Positions 26,354 through 35,821 of a stretch of 64,000 nt of DNA are shown piece by piece. Within the stretch, counting starts at the first letter, position 1. The number at the start of each line of letters is the position of its first letter. The notes below the pieces were generated by a model. That model ran no database searches and had not been told where the DNA came from. It worked only from the letters and a program-made list of their open reading frames with translations. The position numbers and the translations under genes are program-made. Source of the stretch: Pedobacter sp. Leaf194 (GTDB taxonomy: Bacteria; Bacteroidota; Bacteroidia; Sphingobacteriales; Sphingobacteriaceae); assembly GCF_001423945.1 (NCBI RefSeq), contig NZ_LMPU01000009.1, forward strand, positions 744,416 to 808,415, in the 5' to 3' direction.

Positions 26354-26527
26354 GGACGGTATAGGCGCAAAACATGCAAGCGAAATCGCAGCCCAGATTT
26401 CCAGAGTAGTTGGGAAATGGTCGGCAGTCGCAGAGCAAGCGAAGATGAGTAAAGGAAAACTTGAAATTATACGCCTGGCATCTGCGGCATCTATTGATTT
26501 TTTGGACAAACAATTACCCGCAAAATG
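26354..26527 (+). pseudogene. Protein fragment, possibly HipA C-terminus
   Basis: A plus-strand frame reads DGIGAKHASEIAAQISRVV, GKWSAVAEQAKMSKGKLEII and on to a stop at 26525-26527. The Trp plus 'VAEQAKMS' pattern recalls the last helices of HipA-like kinases (compare DWRTIATKLGISRAE in the intact HipA at 12.9 kb), but the similarity is weak, there is no start and nothing upstream matches. Confidence 0.25.
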
Positions 26528-27170
26528 ATTGTTATGCAAGTCATTAACGTTGCTTTTGTTTGAAATGACAATCATCATATATCGAATGGAGCGATTCTTT
26601 TTTTTGAAAACGTTAGCAACAATATCAGTCTGATAAACTATAATCTTATGTATTCGATTATTATCAACTATGAAATAAAGATAATTAGGAAGTTGCGTCA
26701 GGATTATCCTAATTAAACGAAGCTCCGAATTTTAACGGAGCGCTTCCTGTTTTAGTCCTGAATAACCCTGCTAAAGGACTGCGGATGCTTAAAGCCCGGG
26801 CCGTAAGATGAAATAGAGATTTGTTGAGCTGAAATCTGCTTCATTACCGAGCGCTGAAAATCAACTGAAAAATACCGCATTGGAATCTACTCCAAAACGA
26901 AATATTAGAGAGATAAGGTAAATATTTAACAGCAGTTCAAATTAAACATACGCATTGTTATCTACCAGCGTTAAAGCATAATTTCGCTCTCCCAGGGATC
27001 ATCTTAAGATAAGCATCTTGCAATTTACCCAAAAAAAATAAGGATGATGCAACTATGACTTAAAAGTATTTCTCCTGTTAAACATTTTGTTTCATATTTT
27101 TGCCATCATATTCCTGAACATGTACACTTTCCTTAGCAAACCATTCATTGCTGTAAACCTTTTGAAATAA

Positions 27171-27740
27171 ATGCAGACCCATGAATTCGTCTCTTTCATA
27201 AAAAGAATTGTTTCCATAGAACAGCATGAGCTCGATCTTATACGCTCCCGGTGCAGGTTCAAATCAATACGCAAAGGCAGGCTCGTACTGAAAACCGGCC
27301 AGATTGCCAACCAATACTTTTTCATTATAAGCGGTGGTCTGCGGTTCTATTATGAATTAAATAATAAGGAAAATACAACCTGGGTATGTTTTCAAAATGA
27401 ATTCTTTACTGAAATTTCCAGTTTAAATCCGCAAAAGCCAACCCGGTTTAACATTCAGGCGATAGAAGAAACACAACTGCTGATTATCGACAAAAAAGAC
27501 ATGGACTTTCTATATGCGCACATTCCCGGCTGGGAAGAATTCGGGCGTAAAGTGTGGGAAGCCACAGCGGCAAGGATGGTAGACCAACTTTTAAATTTCC
27601 AAACGATGTCTGCCGAAGAACGTTATGCCGGATTTTTAGAAGTGCCCGAGTTGTTAATGAAAATCCCTGTTAAAGACCTCGCTTCTATTCTAGGAATTAC
27701 CCCCAACGCCTTAAGCAGGATCCGGGCAAAATTAAGATAG
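27171..27740 (+). CDS. Crp/Fnr family transcriptional regulator
   Basis: Regulator of 189 residues: cyclic-nucleotide-binding-like beta barrel at about 10-120 (GGLRFYYEL at about 57-65, ENTTWVCFQNEFF following) and a C-terminal winged helix (about 145-189) ending LASILGITPNALSRIRAKL. Typical of the short Bacteroidota Crp group, in which the effector is usually unknown. It precedes the hydrolase and NmrA-reductase genes by 75 bp that hold a palindrome and a promoter-like box, so it may regulate them. Confidence 0.9.
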   Translation: MQTHEFVSFIKRIVSIEQHELDLIRSRCRFKSIRKGRLVLKTGQIANQYFFIISGGLRFYYELNNKENTTWVCFQNEFFTEISSLNPQKPTRFNIQAIEETQLLIIDKKDMDFLYAHIPGWEEFGRKVWEATAARMVDQLLNFQTMSAEERYAGFLEVPELLMKIPVKDLASILGITPNALSRIRAKLR

Positions 27741-27749
27741 CTAGATTTA

Positions 27750-27793
27750 CTACCAACTGGTAGTTTTACCAGCCTCTGCTCCTGTTAACTTTG
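27750..27793 (+). promoter_or_regulatory. Palindrome and promoter-like box before the hydrolase
   Basis: CTACCA-AC-TGGTAG (27750-27763) is a perfect 6-bp-arm palindrome starting 10 bp after the Crp-type stop codon. TAACTTTG at 27786-27793 fits the TAnnTTTG -7 box, 23 nt before the hydrolase ATG. The palindrome would then sit just upstream of or over the -33 region, a good place for control by the Crp-type protein (inferred). Confidence 0.45.
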
Positions 27794-27815
27794 ATCATAA
27801 AAAAAACATGACCAG

Positions 27816-28745
27816 ATGCTAGAAAATTCAACAGCTATTAACCATTGCTTTTCCGACGAAAAGTTAATTGAAGACTTTCCAGGTTTTACGAACCACTATG
27901 AAAAAGTAAATGGAGTCAGACTTCACTATGTAAGGGGAGGTTTAGGAGATCCCCTCCTATGCCTTCCCGGCTGGCCACAAACCTGGTATTCCTACCGCAA
28001 TGTGGCACTGGAACTTTCCAAAACACACACGGTATTCATCGTTGATATCAGGGGCATGGGGACTTCAGAAAAACCTGAATCTGGCTTCGACAAGAAGAAT
28101 ATGGCAACAGACATCATAGAACTCATAAAAACGCTCAATCTTGAGCAGGTTAACCTAATCGGACATGACATTGGTGGCATGGTTGCAATGAGTCTGGCGT
28201 TTAACTTTCCCCGGTACGTAAAAAAACTAATCATAGCAGATGGAATGCATCCCAGTGAAGGCATGATGCATATGTCTTTATTACCTGCTGCCGGCACTTT
28301 TGGAGAAAAAATGGATGCAAACCTTCCCTATGCTTGGTGGATGGGTTTTAATCAGGTAAAGGGCCTCCCTGAACTGATTCTTGAAGGTCGCTTCAGGTTC
28401 CTGATTGACTGGCTCTTCCATTACGTGATGATTGATGAATCCCTGATGAGCGAGACTGAGCGAGAAATCTATGCCGCCGCCTACAATGACAAAGAAAGCA
28501 TCAGGGCTTCCAATGCTTGGTATCAAAGCTTTACTACTGATATCGAAGATGCTAAATCATACGAGCCCTTGCTAATGCCAGTACTTGGTATTGGAAGTTA
28601 TGTAAGCTATAATTATATGAAAATGGCTTTGCCTTATGTATGTAAAAACCTCGCTATGGCTGAAATGACCGAAAGCGGACACTATTTGTTTGAAGAGCAT
28701 CCGAAGGCAGTTATCGAGGCGGTAAACGAATTTTTAAAAAAATAA
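27816..28745 (+). CDS. Alpha/beta hydrolase, epoxide hydrolase/dehalogenase-like
   Basis: Hydrolase of 309 residues. GWPQTW (52-57) forms the oxyanion-hole region typical of epoxide hydrolases, and the nucleophile elbow GHDIGG has Asp118 rather than Ser, as in epoxide hydrolases and haloalkane dehalogenases. The catalytic His is in ESGHYLFEEHP (about 289). Cytoplasmic. Seventeen bases separate it from the NmrA-like gene, so the two form an operon, probably under the Crp-type regulator. Confidence 0.9.
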   Translation: MLENSTAINHCFSDEKLIEDFPGFTNHYEKVNGVRLHYVRGGLGDPLLCLPGWPQTWYSYRNVALELSKTHTVFIVDIRGMGTSEKPESGFDKKNMATDIIELIKTLNLEQVNLIGHDIGGMVAMSLAFNFPRYVKKLIIADGMHPSEGMMHMSLLPAAGTFGEKMDANLPYAWWMGFNQVKGLPELILEGRFRFLIDWLFHYVMIDESLMSETEREIYAAAYNDKESIRASNAWYQSFTTDIEDAKSYEPLLMPVLGIGSYVSYNYMKMALPYVCKNLAMAEMTESGHYLFEEHPKAVIEAVNEFLKK

Positions 28746-28762
28746 AGCTATCTTAAAAAGAA

Positions 28763-29668
28763 ATGAAAAAAACAATTTTGGTTGCCGGGGCAACAGGCCA
28801 TTTGGGATCGATGATATGCCTGGCCCTGGCTGAACGCGGCGCAGCTGTAAAAGCACTGGTTCGTCCTGAAAGTGATCCTGAAAAGATTGCTTTTCTCACC
28901 CGAAATGGTATTGCGCCGGTTAGCGCCCAATACAGTGACCTCAAAAGTCTTGCGGAGGCCTGCAGGGGCGCTGATTGCATTATATCCGCACTGGCCGGCC
29001 TGGGTGAAGTAATCGTTGAGCATCAAAGCGCCTTACTGGATGCTGCCATTATGAGTGGGGTAAAAAGGTTTATCCCATCTGATTTCTGTACGGATTATAA
29101 CCCCTTGGTTCCTGGCGAAAATAGAAATTTCGATCTACGGAGAAAGTTTAAAGCTTACATTGATGGAAAGACCATAGCGGCAACATCAGTTTTTAATGGT
29201 GCATTTGCCGATATTCTTAAATACAATACCCCTATTCTTGATTTAAAAAATAAGACAATAGGTTATTGGGGAGAACAGGCTGATTGGAAGCTGGATTTCA
29301 CGACGATGGAGAACACGGCAGCTTTCACTGCAGAAACCGCTCTTCAAGAAAAAACGCCGCGGAATCTGCATATCGCAAGCTTTCAGGTTAGCCCAAACAG
29401 CTTAGCGCAAATTATCGAATCCATAACAAACGAACATTTCACTGTTCATAAAATCAGTGAGCTTGACCAGTTTGCGAAGTTCATATGGAAACAGCGGGAA
29501 GATAATCCCTCCGGAGAAATGGAACTGTATGCCAAATGGCAACAGGCGCAGTACATGTATTCGATGTTTACCACTCAACACCCATCCCTGGATAACCAAA
29601 CCTTCAAGCTAATAGAATGGTCTTCAGCAGCTGATTACCTCAGGACTTTTATAAATCAGGCAGGCTAA
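28763..29668 (+). CDS. NmrA/isoflavone-reductase-like NAD(P)-binding protein
   Basis: Atypical SDR of 301 residues with the Rossmann motif GATGHLGS (9-16) and IPSDFCTDY, the segment around the substrate site of aromatic alcohol/isoflavone reductases. VRPESDPEK after the second strand suggests NADP binding. Second gene of the hydrolase operon, followed by a strong terminator. It may reduce a phenylpropanoid-like compound or act as a redox sensor like NmrA; the sequence does not decide. Confidence 0.87.
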   Translation: MKKTILVAGATGHLGSMICLALAERGAAVKALVRPESDPEKIAFLTRNGIAPVSAQYSDLKSLAEACRGADCIISALAGLGEVIVEHQSALLDAAIMSGVKRFIPSDFCTDYNPLVPGENRNFDLRRKFKAYIDGKTIAATSVFNGAFADILKYNTPILDLKNKTIGYWGEQADWKLDFTTMENTAAFTAETALQEKTPRNLHIASFQVSPNSLAQIIESITNEHFTVHKISELDQFAKFIWKQREDNPSGEMELYAKWQQAQYMYSMFTTQHPSLDNQTFKLIEWSSAADYLRTFINQAG

Positions 29669-29679
29669 AAGACTGTATT

Positions 29680-29712
29680 AATTGCTCCCGGCTCAAAAAT
29701 CCGGGAGCAATT
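29680..29712 (+). terminator. Rho-independent terminator after the hydrolase-NmrA operon
   Basis: Perfect 12-bp stem AATTGCTCCCGG (29680-29691) with CCGGGAGCAATT (29701-29712), 9-nt loop, 12 bp after the stop. A short T-rich tail follows. Confidence 0.8.
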
Positions 29713-29963
29713 CAATTTGTCAATTCAGCTTGCATTACACTTTCTGTTGATAACTAACATGATGTGCTCAGCCAGTAAACGGATAATAAAGTGACGAGTC
29801 GAAATCTCAAAATGTAAAATAATGAAACCAACATGGTGCGGTGCAATGGGACTAATTTATCAACCCACACGAAATCAGATATTATAAATCATAAATATCT
29901 ATAGCGCTACATCAGCGCTGGGACGAATCAAATATTTTATCCAGTTCAAAAAACCGAATTCAT

Positions 29964-30986
29964 CTACCTCCATCCCAGTCCCGGGGCTACATGCTCGAGG
30001 ATTGACGAGAGCACATGCATATTGTAATCCACCCCCAAGGTATTTGGAATGGTCAACAGCACTGTATCCGCCTCCTGTATAGCCTGGTCTTCTGCCAACT
30101 GTTTAATCAGCTGATCAGGTTCTGCCGCATAGCCCCTGCCAAATACCGCTCTTTGGGTAGGTTCGATATAGCCAAAGCTGTCCGAGCCTTTACCCTGCCC
30201 TCCAAAATACATCCTGTCCTGATCGTTCATCAGCGCAAAAATGGAACGGCTGACAGATACCCTTGGCTCGCGCGAATGCCCCGATTTTTTCCAGGCATCC
30301 TTATACATTCTGATTTGCTCGGCCTGTTGGATATGGAAGGGCTTACCGTTTTCATCAAACTTCAAAGTTGAGCTCTGCAAATACATGCCCTGCTCTGCGG
30401 CCCATATTGCCGTAGCATTGGAGGCTGCCCCCCACCAGATCCGCTCCCGGAGACCTTCGGAATAAGGTTCCAATCGAAGCAGTCCCGGAGGATTTGGAAA
30501 CATTGGATTTGGATTGGGCTGTGCAAAACCCTTGCCCTCAAGCCTTTTCAAAAACTCCATCGCGTGAAGCCTTCCCATATCCGCATCACTTTCTCCCTCA
30601 CCAGGTGCAAAGCCAAAATGTCTCCACCCTTCAATCACCTGCTCGGGAGAACCGCGGCTGATACCGAGTTGCAACCTGCCACCGGAAATAAGGTCAGCAG
30701 ACCCTGCATCTTCTACCATATACAAAGGGTTTTCATATCGCATATCAATGATTCCGGTTCCAATCTCGATGCTAGAGGTCTTAGCCCCAATTGCTGCAAG
30801 CAGTGGAAACGGCGAAGCGAGTTGCTTGGCAAAATGATGAACCCTGAAGTAGGCACCATTCAAACCAATCTCCTCTGCAGCAACAGCCAGATCGATGGAC
30901 TGTAACAAAGTATCTTTAGCCGTTCTGGCAAGATAGGAAGGATGATCGGCCCAATGCCCGAAAGATAAAAATCCAATTTTCTTCAT
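29964..30986 (-). CDS. LLM class flavin-dependent oxidoreductase
   Basis: Luciferase-like monooxygenase of 340 residues, TIM-barrel, FMN- or F420-type family. Shows GAYFRVHHFA (about 46-55) near the flavin site, ASPFPLLAAIGAKTSSIEIGTG and LGISRGSPEQVI, as in the Bacteroidota/proteobacterial bacterial-luciferase-like group. Cytoplasmic, monocistronic, divergent from the TPR gene across 119 bp. Oxygenation substrate unknown. Confidence 0.9.
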   Translation of the reverse strand: MKKIGFLSFGHWADHPSYLARTAKDTLLQSIDLAVAAEEIGLNGAYFRVHHFAKQLASPFPLLAAIGAKTSSIEIGTGIIDMRYENPLYMVEDAGSADLISGGRLQLGISRGSPEQVIEGWRHFGFAPGEGESDADMGRLHAMEFLKRLEGKGFAQPNPNPMFPNPPGLLRLEPYSEGLRERIWWGAASNATAIWAAEQGMYLQSSTLKFDENGKPFHIQQAEQIRMYKDAWKKSGHSREPRVSVSRSIFALMNDQDRMYFGGQGKGSDSFGYIEPTQRAVFGRGYAAEPDQLIKQLAEDQAIQEADTVLLTIPNTLGVDYNMHVLSSILEHVAPGLGWR

Positions 30987-31105
30987 TTATCAAATATTTA
31001 CAATCAAAGTTAGGATACCGCAGAACTCCGCCGGTCACTCCCGGGTCATTATAGACCGGCAATTCCGGCAAACAATCCCCAGCCCGGATTGTTCCAAAGA
31101 AATCA

Positions 31106-31651
31106 ATGTCCGAAGCAAAAAAGATAAAGTCCAAAAAACATTTCGAGGAAGCAATCATGCTCGAACGCGCTGGCGATACCCCAAACGCCATTAAACTTTA
31201 TCAGAAAGCGGTTGCCATCGACCCCACCAACACCCATGCATGGAACAGGCAGATGATCCTTTACCGAAAGACCAAAACAAAAGATCAGGAAGCACAGCTC
31301 ATAAAAACAGCAACATCTGAATTTCAAAAAGCGACCGAAGCCAAACAACAGGATTGGCTGAAAACCAACCAAACCAAGGCCGACAGCAGTCGCGAACTCG
31401 CCCAGGTCCTCGGCATGCTTGAACCAACCGGACTACCAAAAAGTTACGATCAGACCATAGACAAGTGGCAGACCAGGCTATATCTACTTGAATACCGCAT
31501 TAAAAATGCAAGGAAGAAAAAAGCGTCAGTAAAAAACAAAAAACAGAAGCTGCCTACACCAGTAAAATCAACTCCAGCTAAGCGCAAATTGAAGCAAACC
31601 AAAACACCAGTGCCAAAAGCAAAAAAAGTAAGAAGACAGACGCCCGATTAG
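31106..31651 (+). CDS. TPR-repeat protein with basic C-terminal tail
   Basis: Protein of 181 residues. One or two TPR units (about 8-55, EEAIMLERAGDTPNAIKLYQ and following) are followed by a charged helical region and a Lys/Pro-rich tail (about 135-181) of the type KKKASVKNKKQK...KAKKVRRQ, which may bind nucleic acid or polyanions. No signal peptide. Similar small TPR proteins are common in Pedobacter-like genomes without known roles. Confidence 0.75.
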   Translation: MSEAKKIKSKKHFEEAIMLERAGDTPNAIKLYQKAVAIDPTNTHAWNRQMILYRKTKTKDQEAQLIKTATSEFQKATEAKQQDWLKTNQTKADSSRELAQVLGMLEPTGLPKSYDQTIDKWQTRLYLLEYRIKNARKKKASVKNKKQKLPTPVKSTPAKRKLKQTKTPVPKAKKVRRQTPD

Positions 31652-32015
31652 AAAAATTCAGGAACAGGCTTCTGAATCACTTCTGCAAGCCATTATTATT
31701 ATCGGAGATTCTTGCAAACGACTTATCGGGAATGGGTGAAAACATTTGCGGTTTAGATAACATACGTAATCCAAATGGTGCGTTTACAAATCTCATGTTT
31801 AGGTAACAAATAGACAAGCAAAAAATATCCTGAGGAAATAAAGTAGAACGAACGCTACTTAAAATATCGGTCAGTTTGCCCTGGCTTCAACCTTACCCAA
31901 ACCAATTACTTCTACTCCACGATAAGGTCATTTATTGTACTTAATGATTTACCAACCCCTAATCAACGCCATACTGATCAGGTGTTCGCAGTTTTAGATT
32001 GATAAGCGAAAATCA
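31652..32015. other. Intergenic region
   Basis: Space between the convergent TPR gene and response-regulator gene. Nothing recognisable apart from a weak TTCAG/CTGAA inverted repeat near 31668-31686, which may help terminate the TPR transcript. Confidence 0.4.
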
Positions 32016-32411
32016 TTATTCAAGAAATTTTCTTAGGCGGTCACTGTCGAGCAAAGCAAGTAATGCTTCCGGAGTCAATGGTTTGATCAGAAATCCATTA
32101 ACCATTGGATAGCTTAGCGCCTTTTCTTTATCTGAATCATTTACGGAGGAAGTAACCATTAATACGGCTATCTCTGATTGGAAGCTAACAGTAGAGAGAA
32201 AGTCTAAAAGTTGCCAGCCGTTCACCACCGGCATATTAATATCAAGCAACAACAACAGCTCTTCACTTTTGTGTTTTATAATATATTCCTGCGCCAGGGT
32301 TCCGCTTTCAAAGGTTAGGACAGCTGCACCTTTTGCACTGTCGTCCAAGATTGTCTCATGAAGGAACAGAACAATTGGGTCATCGTCTATGATAAGTATT
32401 TTTCTGTTCAT
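32016..32411 (-). CDS. Single-domain response regulator (CheY-like)
   Basis: Receiver of 131 residues without an output domain. The acidic pocket Asp10/Asp11, phospho-acceptor Asp57 in LLDINMP, Thr87 and Lys110 in LIKPLTPE are all in place. The ATG overlaps the stop of the large PAS protein by 4 bp, so it is translationally coupled and almost certainly its partner. As it has no DNA-binding part, it must act by protein contact or in a phosphorelay. Confidence 0.92.
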   Translation of the reverse strand: MNRKILIIDDDPIVLFLHETILDDSAKGAAVLTFESGTLAQEYIIKHKSEELLLLLDINMPVVNGWQLLDFLSTVSFQSEIAVLMVTSSVNDSDKEKALSYPMVNGFLIKPLTPEALLALLDSDRLRKFLE

Positions 32412-35400
32412 AAATCGGGTTCAGCTAACTCTTCGGATTTAACTACAACTTCTCTGATGACCGCATCAAGCTCTTGCGCCGAGGTGTTGAGATAATCAAG
32501 GATTTTTTCAGTTGCAGGAGCTTGCGGCATTCTGCTTGACAAGAGCTGCACCAGCCCCATCAGTTTGGCAAGCGGGGCCCTAACTTTATGTGACTGTATC
32601 CAGGCAACTTCCCTAAGCCTCTTATTTCTCAACTCTATTGCCTGGAACTGTCTGAGCCGTTCCGTAATGTCGGTTGCGATAATAACTTTTGCCTTCCTTC
32701 CCTTGTATATTATGGTGTTACTTTTAATGTCTACCTGAATAATTTCGCCATTCTTTTTGGTATGGTTAAAGGTTCCCCTGAATATGGAAGCTTCGTTTTT
32801 GCGGGTCTTAATCATTGCTTTTTCAAGTTTGCGGATTTCCTCAGGAGGTCTTATCGCTCTGATGTTCATGGATAAAAATTCCTTTTTGCTGTAACCATAG
32901 CTGGCAATCGCGGTTTGGTTAACATCAACAAAATCGAGGGTTTCAAAGTCGTATACCCACATTGGCAGCGGGCTCAAATGGAAGAGTTCACTGTATCTTT
33001 TTTCCGACTCTTCAAGCTCGGCTCTGGCTGCTCTTGCAGAAAACTCCGCGTGCATTTGCTGGTCAATATCCTGTAAGCTACCAAAAATTCTCAAACATTT
33101 ACCCTCGACCATTTCGCTGCTTCCAATACTTCTCACCCACTTGAGTTGACCGGAATTGGTTTTTATCTGAAGTACTTCGTCCCAGGGAACACCTTGATTT
33201 CTCGCAGCGAGGATGCGTTTCTGCATCATCTCCATTGTCTCCTGCGGATAGAATGCCCCAAGAGGCATATCTTCAGTCGGAAGATACCCCGAATCCGCAT
33301 CCATAATCTCACGTGTTATGATTGACCAACTCACTTTTTTTTCTGGGAAAGTCTGCTCCCAGCTTCCAATCCGGGCAAGGCTGTTTGAATTCAGCAAAAG
33401 CTGCTCGAGCTCTTTTTTATCGGTGATATCCTTGGCGACAGAATAGATAAGTCCTTCGCGCTGAATCGGGTGAGATGTCCAGGCTAGCCACTTGCTCCTA
33501 CCGTCGAGGGTAAGATACTGCTCCTCAATGTAATAGTTTTTACCGCTTTGTCGAAGGCTTTCAAGCTCGCTGATGTTTAACTGTTTCTCGTTTGGATGCA
33601 AAAAATCGCTGAAAGGCTTTGAAAGCAAGGTTTCCATGCTATATCCAAGCAGCTCTGATGCAGCGGGGTTTAGCTTCTTGAAGTTACCCGAAAAATCTGT
33701 AATGGCTATAATATCGGGGGCCAGCTTGAAGATATGTTCTAAATCTTGTTCGAGTTTTTTTCGATGAAGCTCTGTAGCCAAATGACTTCCTAAATCCTCA
33801 GGCAGGCCGGATAGGTCTAAAGGTGCGGTTTTTGTTGTCCCCAGTAAGAGTACGCCGATAAGCGTTTCATGGCGGTAAAGGGGTATTCCACAAAGTCCCC
33901 TGATATCTTTCTTGAATAGTTCTTCACCGGTATTGCCTAATTTCCAGTGACCGGGTTTCCCGTTGTTTTTGATCTGTTGCGCATAATGTTTATTAATAAA
34001 AACATCATCGCGGTGAAGCCCGCTACCCGCTTCGGCGTCATTGTGGAAACGGCATGCAGAAAGTTCGAGCGAATCACTCAAATCATCGTTGGTAAAAAGG
34101 GCCGCACATGCAAACTTCCCGAACTCACAGACTTTCGACAACATGGCCACAACGGTGTCACGCAAACCTTGCTCTTTATTGAATATGGTGTTGATATCGG
34201 ATAGTAGTTGCTGTTTGATTTCACGGTTCTTGTTTTCAGTCACATCACGAAGAATGGCCACCCAGTGGGTGTGAATCCCCTGTGGGTCCGCGACCGGGGC
34301 AACCGAATAACTTACCCAGATTTCGTCACCGTTTTTTTTATAATTGATGTTGGTGCCCTGATAGGGTTGACTGCTTTCAATGCACGCAAGCAACTTTTCG
34401 AGTTCCAAGTGGTCAGAACCGGAGCCCTGAAGAAACCAGGGATTTCGGCCTTCCACTTCTCCGGACCGGTATCCCGTCATGCGCTCAAAAGCTTTGTTTA
34501 CAAAAACAATTCCAATATTTTGCTCGCCTGGAGGCAGAATCTGGGCGATAATAACAGCATCAATGGTATTCGTCACAACCGATTCCAGCACCCTCAAACG
34601 TGCCTCCTCTTTTTTTCTCAGGGTGATGTCCTGCATGGCGCCAATCATCCTTTGCGGCCTGCCCTGGTTATCACGAATCACAAAGCCCTTGTCAACGACA
34701 TGGGCATAATTTCCGTCGGCTTTTAAAAATCTATAATCATCTCTCCAATTCGTTTCCTCTGATGCCAGAAATGATTCCAGCTTGGCTTCCACCCGCTGAG
34801 CATCAGCTGGGTGTATCCTGCTGTGCCAGCTCATGATATCTGACTGCAATGTATCATCCGAATAGCCGAACATTTTTTTGAAACCCTCTCCCCACAACAG
34901 TGTACTTGAGGCGACGTCGTAATCCCATATTGCATCAGATGTTGCCCTGCTGACGTAGCGGTATCGTTCGTTAGTAACCTCTAAAGCTTTTTGTGCCTGT
35001 AAAATATCGCTGACATCTCGGGAGTTGGCGACGAATCCGCCTATGGAAGGCGTTCCCCGTAGATCGGTAATAATGGTCTGAATCCACCGCCAGGTTCCGT
35101 TATTATGCCGGAAACGAAACGGGGTTAACGATACTTTCTTTTGCCCGGCGGCATCAGCAAACTCTAGATTGGCTTTTTCAATGTCCTGGGGATGGATGAA
35201 TTCGAAAGCATTCCTTCCGACGAAGCTATTTGGCTCTAAATCCAGAATGGACTTGGATGAAGGGCTTACATAAAGGTAATTAGCCGTTTCATCTAGTATG
35301 GCTATAATGTCCGAGCCATCATGCACCATTGCCTTGAAAAGCTTTCCGTTCTCGAATAAATGCTTTACAGCAAATGCATTCCTGGTAGCGTCCGCGAATG

Positions 35401-35821
35401 GTATGTGGTCATTTACAAGGCCAGAGGGCGCTTTGGGGCGGATTAGCAATTGTAGCACGTAAAAGACACCCTCGCTGCCAAAGAGGTAACTATATTTAGC
35501 CCCGAAGCGCATCGTTTGCGATGATAGTCCCTGCAAACACAAGATAACTGAAGATTCTCTATGTGTTTTTGTTTGGACTGCCTGCAATAGATCTGCAATC
35601 AGCACTGACAGAACACCAGGGTCATAAATGTCTGCAGGCAACAGCCCCCCAGGGCCGATTGAATCGATGCCAATAAGTTTCAGGAAATCATCGTTTGCGT
35701 AACGGATACCAATCAGTTCATCTTGAATTTTTATAATGCAGGCGGGACCTTGTTGGCTATTAAGCAGCGCTGATACAAGACGAGTGTCAACATAATCATT
35801 TTGCATCAGTTCTGAGCTCAT
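32408..35821 (-). CDS. Multi-PAS/GAF sensor with HisKA-like domain but no ATPase domain
   Basis: Protein of about 1137 residues from the ATG at 35821 (an ATG at 35944 would add 41 unconvincing residues). No membrane segment or signal peptide, so it is cytoplasmic. In order: a divergent PAS (about 10-120), three PAS/PAC units (about 165-280, 290-405, 420-525), a GAF domain (about 540-690), three more PAS units (about 695-800, 810-920, 950-1060) and a dimerisation/H-box helix with SHKVRAPLAKLMG, His about 1078. The protein ends about 59 residues later (EELAEPDL), so the HATPase_c domain (N, G1, G2 boxes) is absent. Such truncated H-box proteins recur in Sphingobacteriaceae next to CheY-like genes; it may be a phosphotransfer or receiver-docking scaffold. 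PAS boundaries are estimates. Confidence 0.88.
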   Translation of the reverse strand: MSSELMQNDYVDTRLVSALLNSQQGPACIIKIQDELIGIRYANDDFLKLIGIDSIGPGGLLPADIYDPGVLSVLIADLLQAVQTKTHRESSVILCLQGLSSQTMRFGAKYSYLFGSEGVFYVLQLLIRPKAPSGLVNDHIPFADATRNAFAVKHLFENGKLFKAMVHDGSDIIAILDETANYLYVSPSSKSILDLEPNSFVGRNAFEFIHPQDIEKANLEFADAAGQKKVSLTPFRFRHNNGTWRWIQTIITDLRGTPSIGGFVANSRDVSDILQAQKALEVTNERYRYVSRATSDAIWDYDVASSTLLWGEGFKKMFGYSDDTLQSDIMSWHSRIHPADAQRVEAKLESFLASEETNWRDDYRFLKADGNYAHVVDKGFVIRDNQGRPQRMIGAMQDITLRKKEEARLRVLESVVTNTIDAVIIAQILPPGEQNIGIVFVNKAFERMTGYRSGEVEGRNPWFLQGSGSDHLELEKLLACIESSQPYQGTNINYKKNGDEIWVSYSVAPVADPQGIHTHWVAILRDVTENKNREIKQQLLSDINTIFNKEQGLRDTVVAMLSKVCEFGKFACAALFTNDDLSDSLELSACRFHNDAEAGSGLHRDDVFINKHYAQQIKNNGKPGHWKLGNTGEELFKKDIRGLCGIPLYRHETLIGVLLLGTTKTAPLDLSGLPEDLGSHLATELHRKKLEQDLEHIFKLAPDIIAITDFSGNFKKLNPAASELLGYSMETLLSKPFSDFLHPNEKQLNISELESLRQSGKNYYIEEQYLTLDGRSKWLAWTSHPIQREGLIYSVAKDITDKKELEQLLLNSNSLARIGSWEQTFPEKKVSWSIITREIMDADSGYLPTEDMPLGAFYPQETMEMMQKRILAARNQGVPWDEVLQIKTNSGQLKWVRSIGSSEMVEGKCLRIFGSLQDIDQQMHAEFSARAARAELEESEKRYSELFHLSPLPMWVYDFETLDFVDVNQTAIASYGYSKKEFLSMNIRAIRPPEEIRKLEKAMIKTRKNEASIFRGTFNHTKKNGEIIQVDIKSNTIIYKGRKAKVIIATDITERLRQFQAIELRNKRLREVAWIQSHKVRAPLAKLMGLVQLLSSRMPQAPATEKILDYLNTSAQELDAVIREVVVKSEELAEPDL

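Larger units (their letters stand above)
26069..27170. other. Long intergenic region with decayed coding sequence
   Basis: About 1.1 kb without an intact gene. It holds the right copy of the direct repeat (26189-26219), a possible protein remnant (26354-26527), and two short inverted repeats: AATTAGGA/TCCTAATT (26683-26690 / 26707-26714) and GCTCCG/CGGAGC (26722-26727 / 26736-26741). Confidence 0.5.

Noticed and set aside
26683..26741. Two inverted repeats as riboswitch or small RNA
   Set aside because: Short AT-rich and 6-bp stems without a downstream gene within 400 bp or a known consensus; noted only as intergenic content.
34208..34726. Long open frame antisense to the PAS protein
   Set aside because: Composition follows the codon pattern of the opposite strand; no domain or start signal. 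Same applies to other plus-strand frames inside 32.4-35.8 kb.
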